A DNA stretch of 43,173 nucleotides, from NCBI RefSeq assembly GCF_022179345.1, contig NZ_BPQR01000017.1, positions 1-43,173 on the forward strand, in the 5' to 3' direction. Below the pieces are notes generated by a model that saw nothing but the letters and a program-made list of their open reading frames with translations, did not search any database and was not told where the DNA came from. Below are positions 38,762 through 43,173 of the stretch, piece after piece. Origin of the DNA: Methylobacterium jeotgali (GTDB lineage: Bacteria; Pseudomonadota; Alphaproteobacteria; Rhizobiales; Beijerinckiaceae). The stretch's first letter is position 1; every line of letters begins with the position of its first letter. The position numbers were made by a program, and so were the translations under genes.

Positions 38762-39794
38762 GATCGAGCCCGACGACGCCGAGCCCGGCGACCTGCCGGA
38801 CGTGCCGCGTCCCCGCAGGCAGACCCGTCTCATCGGCCACAGGGCGGCCGAGCGCGCCTTCGCGGGAGCGATCGGGGAGGGGCGCCTGCACCATGCCTGG
38901 CTGATCGGCGGCCCCCGCGGCATCGGCAAGGCGACGCTGGCCTACCGGGTCGCCCGCCGGCTCCTCGCGGTCCGGCCCTCGGGGGAGGGGCTCGAGGTCG
39001 ACCCTGCCGATCCCGGCGCGCGCAAGGTCGCGGCGCTGTCGCATCCGAATCTCCTCGTGCTCCGCCGTCACCGGCCGGCGGGCGCCAAGGCGATGCCGAC
39101 GCGCATCGGCGTCGAGGCCGCCCGCGCGGCCCTCGACCTGTTCGGCACCACCGCCGGGAACGACGGCTGGCGCGTCTGCATCGTCGACAGCGCCGAGGAC
39201 CTCAACGCCAACAGCGCCAACGCCCTCCTGAAGATGATCGAGGAGCCCCCGGAGCGGGCCCTGTTCCTGATCGTCTCCCACGCGCCGGGCCGCCTCCTGC
39301 CGACCATCCGCTCCCGCTGCCGGATGCTGCCTCTGCGCCCGCTCCCCGAGGCCGCCGTCGCCGAGGCCATCGCCGGACTGCCGGCGCCCTTCCGCCAGCC
39401 GGAGCCGGAGCGCCTGGCCCGCGCGCTCGCCCTCTCCGAGGGCTCGGTGGCCCGCGCGCTCGCCATGCTCGATCCGAAGACCCTGGAGGTCGTCGGCGAG
39501 GTCGAGAGCCTGCTCGCCCGGCCCGACCGGCGGCGTGCCCTGAAGCTCGCCGAGCGGCTCTCCGGCCGCGACGCCGAGGCCCTGTTCGAGACAGCCCTCG
39601 ACACCGCCTTCCGCTTCGTCTCCGCCGAGATCGACCGGCGCCGGGACGAGCCCCCCGCTCGCCTTGCGGCGCTGGCGGAGGTGTGTGAGAAGTCCGGCCG
39701 TGCCGCCCGGGAGGCCGCGATCTACAACCTCGATCGCCGTCCGGTGGTCCTGTCCCTGTTCGGCGATCTCGCCGAGGCGCTCCAAGGAGCCTGA
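38751..39794 (+). CDS. holB: DNA polymerase III delta-prime subunit
   Basis: A 347-residue clamp-loader subunit. The AAA+ fold has a degenerate P-loop, [20 protein letters not shown], in which the Ser/Thr after the Lys is Ala, as expected for the non-ATPase delta-prime. The sensor and SRC arginine-finger motif is [16 protein letters not shown], preceded by [21 protein letters not shown]. It starts at ATG 38751 within the tmk end. Together with DnaX and HolA, encoded elsewhere, it loads the sliding clamp. Confidence 0.93.
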   Translation: MPPEIEPDDAEPGDLPDVPRPRRQTRLIGHRAAERAFAGAIGEGRLHHAWLIGGPRGIGKATLAYRVARRLLAVRPSGEGLEVDPADPGARKVAALSHPNLLVLRRHRPAGAKAMPTRIGVEAARAALDLFGTTAGNDGWRVCIVDSAEDLNANSANALLKMIEEPPERALFLIVSHAPGRLLPTIRSRCRMLPLRPLPEAAVAEAIAGLPAPFRQPEPERLARALALSEGSVARALAMLDPKTLEVVGEVESLLARPDRRRALKLAERLSGRDAEALFETALDTAFRFVSAEIDRRRDEPPARLAALAEVCEKSGRAAREAAIYNLDRRPVVLSLFGDLAEALQGA

Positions 39795-39850
39795 CCCGGG
39801 ATCACAGGAACCCGGGATCCGATGAACCGCCGATCCGGGGATGCCCTGAC

Positions 39851-41443
39851 GTGAGCGCCGACACTCCCGCCGAGGGCCGCGCCGGCCACCGCGGCACCTA
39901 CAGCCTCACCACGGCGATATCCTACCCCAACGGCGCCCCCCATATCGGCCACGCCTACGAGGCGATCGCCACCGACGCCATCGCCCGCTTCCACCGCCTC
40001 GACGGCTACGAGGTGCTGGCCACCACCGGCACCGACGAGCACGGCCTCAAGATCCAGCAGACGGCAGCCCGCGACGGCACCACGCCCCGCGCCCTGGTCG
40101 ACGCCATGTCGGAAAAATTCCGCGCCATGGTCGCGGCGCTGGGCTGCCGCTTCGACCGCTTCATCCGCACCACCGAGCCCGAGCACTACGACGCCGCCCG
40201 CGCGCTGTGGCGGCGCATGCAGGCCAACGGCGACATCTACCTGTCGAAGTACGTCGGCTGGTACTCGGTGCGCGACGAGGCCTGGTACGGCGAGGACGAG
40301 ACCGAGATCGGGCCGGACGGCGGGCGCCGCGCCCGCGAGACCCGCACCCCCGTCGAGTGGACCGAGGAGGAGAACTACCTGTTCCGCCTCTCGGCCTACG
40401 GCGACCGCCTGCTCAAGCTCTACGAGGAGCAGCCGGACTTCGTCGGCCCCGAGACACGCCGCAACGAGGTCGCGAGCTTCGTGCGCTCCGGGCTGAAGGA
40501 TTTCTCCGTCAGCCGCACCACCTTCGACTGGGGCGTGCCGGTGCCCGACGCGCCGGGCCACGTCATGTATGTCTGGGTCGACGCGCTGACGAACTACCTC
40601 ACCGTCTGCGGCTTTCCCGACGAATCCGACCCGCGCCGGCGCTTCTGGCCGATGGACCTGCACGTCATCGGCAAGGACATCGTGCGCTTCCACGCGGTCT
40701 ACTGGCCGGCCTTCCTGATGTCGGCGGGCCTGCCGCTGCCGAAGCGCGTCTTCGCCCACGGCTTCTTCCTCAGCAAGGGCGAGAAGATGTCGAAGTCGCT
40801 CGGCAACGTCGTCGACCCGATGGACCTCGTCGCGACCTACGGCGCGGATGCCCTGCGCTACTTCGTGCTGCGCGAGGCGCCCTTCGGCGGCGACGGCAAC
40901 TACGACCACGAGGCGATCATCACCCGCATCAACGCGGACCTCGCCAACGATCTCGGCAACCTCGCCCAGCGCTCGCTCTCCATGATCGCCAAGAACGGCG
41001 AGGGCCGGGTGCCGCGGCCCGGCCCCCTCAGCGAGGCCGACCGCGCCATGCTCGCGGCGGCAGACGCCCTGCCGGAGCGGGCCCGGGAGGCCATGAAGGA
41101 CCTCGCCCTCCACACGGTGCTGGCGCAGATCTGGGCCGTGGTGGCCGAGGCCAACCGCTACTTCGCCGGCGAGGAGCCCTGGAAGCTCCGCAAGACCGAT
41201 CCGGCGCGGATGGAGACCGTCCTCTTCGTCACCATCGAGACGGTGCGCGCTGTCGCGATCCTGGTGCAGCCCTTCGTGCCGGAGGCGGCAGGCCGCCTCC
41301 TCGATCTCCTGGCCGTGCCGGAGGACGCGCGGATGCTCGCCGATGTCGGAGAGGGCGGGCGCCTCGTGCCGGGCACTGAACTCCCGGCGCCGAGCCCCGT
41401 CTTCCCGCGCTTCGAGCGGCCCGAGGCGCCGCCCGCCGCCTGA
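39851..41443 (+). CDS. metG: methionyl-tRNA synthetase
   Basis: A 530-residue class I synthetase without the C-terminal tRNA-binding domain found in E. coli MetG. The HIGH motif is PHIGH at 30-34 and KMSKS at 312-316. The connective peptide region has [14 protein letters not shown] and [14 protein letters not shown]. The Cys residues of the zinc knuckle are absent, so it is of the zinc-free type, by inspection. It starts with GTG 39851 after GGGGAT. The 56-base spacer before it is GATC-rich and holds two copies of CCCGGGATC. Confidence 0.95.
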   Translation: MSADTPAEGRAGHRGTYSLTTAISYPNGAPHIGHAYEAIATDAIARFHRLDGYEVLATTGTDEHGLKIQQTAARDGTTPRALVDAMSEKFRAMVAALGCRFDRFIRTTEPEHYDAARALWRRMQANGDIYLSKYVGWYSVRDEAWYGEDETEIGPDGGRRARETRTPVEWTEEENYLFRLSAYGDRLLKLYEEQPDFVGPETRRNEVASFVRSGLKDFSVSRTTFDWGVPVPDAPGHVMYVWVDALTNYLTVCGFPDESDPRRRFWPMDLHVIGKDIVRFHAVYWPAFLMSAGLPLPKRVFAHGFFLSKGEKMSKSLGNVVDPMDLVATYGADALRYFVLREAPFGGDGNYDHEAIITRINADLANDLGNLAQRSLSMIAKNGEGRVPRPGPLSEADRAMLAAADALPERAREAMKDLALHTVLAQIWAVVAEANRYFAGEEPWKLRKTDPARMETVLFVTIETVRAVAILVQPFVPEAAGRLLDLLAVPEDARMLADVGEGGRLVPGTELPAPSPVFPRFERPEAPPAA

Positions 41444-41463
41444 GACACGCGACCGGACCCGAG

Positions 41464-42270
41464 ATGCTCGTCGACAGTCACTGCCACCTGGACTTCCCCG
41501 ACTTCGCGGGGGACCTGCCCGGCGTGATCGCCCGCGCGGAGGCCGCAGGCGTCGCGGGCATGCTCACGATCTCGACCCGCGTCGCCAAGGCGGAGACCTA
41601 CCGAACCATCGCGCACGCGCACCGCCAAGTCTGGCACACGGTCGGGACCCACCCGCACGGGGCCGCCGAGGAGCCCGACGTGCCGGCCGAGACCATCGCG
41701 GCGCTGGCCACGGACCCGCGCTGCGTCGGCATCGGCGAGGCGGGGCTCGACTACCACTACGCCGACGCCGCCCCGGCGGAGGTGCAGGAGCAGGTGCTCT
41801 GCGCCCATATCGAGGCGGCCCGGCTCAGCGGCCTGCCCCTCGTCATCCACGCCCGCGACGCGGACGCGCACATGGAGCGGGTGCTCGCCGACGAGATGAG
41901 CCGAAAACCCTTCCGGGCAGTGCTGCACTGCTTCTCCTCCGGGCGTCGGCTCGCCGAGGTCGGGGTCGAGCTCGGTCTCTTCGTCTCCTTCTCCGGCATC
42001 GTCACCTTTCGGCGCTCGCACGAACTGCGCGAGATCGCCCGCGCGGTGCCGCACGACCGTATCCTGGTCGAGACCGACGCGCCTTTCCTGGCGCCGGAGC
42101 CCCATCGCGGGCGCACCAACGAGCCGGCCTATACCGCCGACACCGCCCGCTCGCTCGCCGCGACCCTCGGGCTCGAGCCCGAGGCCTTCGCCCGCCTCAC
42201 CACGGAGAACTTCTTTCGGCTGTTCTCCAAGGCACGGTTGGCGAGCGGGCCGTCGAGCGAAGGGGCGTGA
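41464..42270 (+). CDS. tatD: TatD-family metal-dependent hydrolase/deoxyribonuclease
   Basis: A 268-residue amidohydrolase-fold protein. Metal ligands are visible in VDSHCHLDFPDF, VGIGEAGLDYHY, LVIHARDAD, AVLHCFSS and LVETDAPFLAPEPHRG. Members are 3'-5' DNases or D-Tyr-tRNA deacylase-like enzymes used in DNA repair; specificity here is not known. It sits 20 bases after metG and 43 before the MBL gene, in the conserved cluster. Confidence 0.93.
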   Translation: MLVDSHCHLDFPDFAGDLPGVIARAEAAGVAGMLTISTRVAKAETYRTIAHAHRQVWHTVGTHPHGAAEEPDVPAETIAALATDPRCVGIGEAGLDYHYADAAPAEVQEQVLCAHIEAARLSGLPLVIHARDADAHMERVLADEMSRKPFRAVLHCFSSGRRLAEVGVELGLFVSFSGIVTFRRSHELREIARAVPHDRILVETDAPFLAPEPHRGRTNEPAYTADTARSLAATLGLEPEAFARLTTENFFRLFSKARLASGPSSEGA

Positions 42271-42313
42271 CAGGGCGGGCGCCTCTCCCGTACCAACGGG
42301 ACCGGAGGTCTGG

Positions 42314-43117
42314 ATGGCGACGCTGAGCCTGCGCATTCTCGGGTGCGGCTCCTCGGGAGGGGTGCCGCGGGTCGGTTCCGGCTGGGGCGCCTGCGATCCG
42401 GCCGAGCCGAGGAACCGCCGCCGGCGCTGCTCGGTCCTCGTCGAGCGGCGCGGGGAGGGGGGCGCCACCACGCTTCTCGTCGACACCTCGCCGGACCTGC
42501 GCGAGCAGCTCCTCGACGCGGGCGTCGACCGGCTCGACGCGGTGCTCTTCACCCACGCCCATGCCGACCACACCCACGGCATCGACGACCTGCGCCCCCT
42601 CGTCATCCAGATGCGCCGGCGCATCCCTGTCTACGCCGACGGCCTGACACGGAGCCTGCTCGAGGCCCGGTTCGGCTACTGCTTCACCCAGGCGCCGACG
42701 AGCGACTACCCGCCGATTCTCGAGATGCGCGACCTGCCCGAGGGCACGAGCGTCCGCCTCGACGGAGAGGGGGGCCGGATCGAGGCGCTGCCGCTGCCGC
42801 TGGAGCACGGCAACGAGGCCGCGCTGGGCTTCCGGTTCGGAGCCGTCGCCTATGTGCCGGATGTCAGCCTGATCCCGCCGGCGAGCGAGAACGCGCTCCA
42901 CGGGCTCGATCTCCTCGTGATCGACGCCCTGCGCGATATCCCCCATCCGACCCACTACTCGGTCTCGGACGCGCTGGCGCTCGTCGAGCGGGTGCGACCG
43001 GCCCGGGCCATCCTCACGAATCTCCACACCGATCTCGACTACCGCAGCCTCGCGCGCCGCCTGCCGGCCGGGGTGGAGCCCGCCTATGACGGTCTCGTCG
43101 CAGAGGTCGCCTGCTGA
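42314..43117 (+). CDS. MBL-fold metal-dependent hydrolase (PhnP-like)
   Basis: A 267-residue metallo-beta-lactamase-fold protein. It begins LRILGCGSSGGVPRVGSGWGACDP with CSVLVE, as in PhnP/RNase Z-like phosphodiesterases. The metal motif is FTHAHADHTHGIDDLR; other ligands are in LPLEHGNE, YVPDVSLIP and NLHTDLDY. PhnP is a cyclic ribosyl phosphodiesterase in phosphonate breakdown, but no phn genes are here, and this paralogue usually follows tatD in alphaproteobacteria; the substrate is unknown. ACCGGAGGT sits before ATG 42314 and directly after a 6-base-pair hairpin (TCCCGT/ACGGGA, 42286-42301). Confidence 0.92.
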   Translation: MATLSLRILGCGSSGGVPRVGSGWGACDPAEPRNRRRRCSVLVERRGEGGATTLLVDTSPDLREQLLDAGVDRLDAVLFTHAHADHTHGIDDLRPLVIQMRRRIPVYADGLTRSLLEARFGYCFTQAPTSDYPPILEMRDLPEGTSVRLDGEGGRIEALPLPLEHGNEAALGFRFGAVAYVPDVSLIPPASENALHGLDLLVIDALRDIPHPTHYSVSDALALVERVRPARAILTNLHTDLDYRSLARRLPAGVEPAYDGLVAEVAC

Positions 43118-43134
43118 GCGGGCGCCGGTTTTTT
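43108..43134 (+). terminator. possible intrinsic terminator after the MBL gene
   Basis: CGCCTGC (43108-43114) can pair with GCGGGCG (43118-43124) with one G-T, placing the TGA stop in the loop. TTTTTT at 43129-43134 follows after four bases. The spacing between stem and T-run is longer than ideal. Confidence 0.4.
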
Positions 43135-43156
43135 CACGTCCTTGTCAAAAACGGTG

Positions 43157-43173
43157 TTGACCCTTCGGTTCTG
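43157..43173 (+). promoter_or_regulatory. possible -35 element at the window edge
   Basis: TTGACC at 43157-43162 lies in a locally A/T-richer tract after the terminator and resembles a -35 box. The -10 region would fall outside the window, so this cannot be settled. Confidence 0.2.

Overview
The window is very GC-rich, almost fully coding DNA of an alphaproteobacterium of the Rhizobiales/Hyphomicrobiales. The gene neighbourhoods (tolC-popZ-valS, eno-ftsB-pdhA-pdhB-DUF5076-pdhC-lpdA, lipA-ratA-cinA-ispDF-dusB-ntrB-ntrC, dacA-tmk-holB-metG-tatD-MBL) and the base composition fit Methylobacteriaceae (Methylobacterium or a relative). That assignment is inference from gene content; no rRNA is present. 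I found no tRNA, rRNA, CRISPR array, insertion sequence or prophage.

Layout. 1-4617: end of a TolC-type outer-membrane channel, a PopZ-like polar organiser, valyl-tRNA synthetase and a DUF2459 protein. 4614-9431: a Gdx/SugE-type transporter divergent from a DegP protease, two small secreted proteins, KdsA, then a 467-base gap holding a short leader ORF and several strong hairpins ahead of a Gly/Tyr-rich secreted protein. 9562-13555: a TerB-like membrane protein, QueF, enolase, and a divergent PRISE-type reductase/HxlR regulator pair. 13623-19954: FtsB and the pyruvate dehydrogenase operon with dihydrolipoamide dehydrogenase. 19979-24553: an accessory block (two tiny peptides, a GAF protein, a class A beta-lactamase, a DUF4239 membrane protein, a fumarylacetoacetase-like enzyme, a SleB-type wall hydrolase) lying between lpdA and lipA. 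24708-33038: lipoyl synthase, RatA/COQ10 protein, FAD monooxygenase, PncC/CinA, IspDF, DusB, NtrB and NtrC. 33077-34986: a PAS protein and a chromosomal ParA plus ribbon-helix-helix pair. 35398-43117: RlpA, DacA, Tmk, HolB, MetG, TatD and a PhnP-like MBL hydrolase.

How the genes work together. Pyruvate is made by glycolysis (Eno) and oxidised by PdhABC-LpdA, whose lipoyl groups are made by LipA from the same region. KdsA, DacA, RlpA, SleB, DegP and TolC serve the envelope. PopZ, FtsB and the ParA/RHH pair concern polarity, division and positioning. NtrBC with DusB is the classical nitrogen-control operon. The most interesting non-textbook signals are: the leader at 8702-9122, with a peptide carrying a Pro-Pro-Asp motif that overlaps two mutually exclusive hairpins; near-consensus CtrA boxes upstream of ftsB and of the ParA gene; the ParA/RHH cassette itself; a 122-base perfect repeat shared by the lipoyl domains of pdhB and pdhC; and two tandem tiny membrane peptides.
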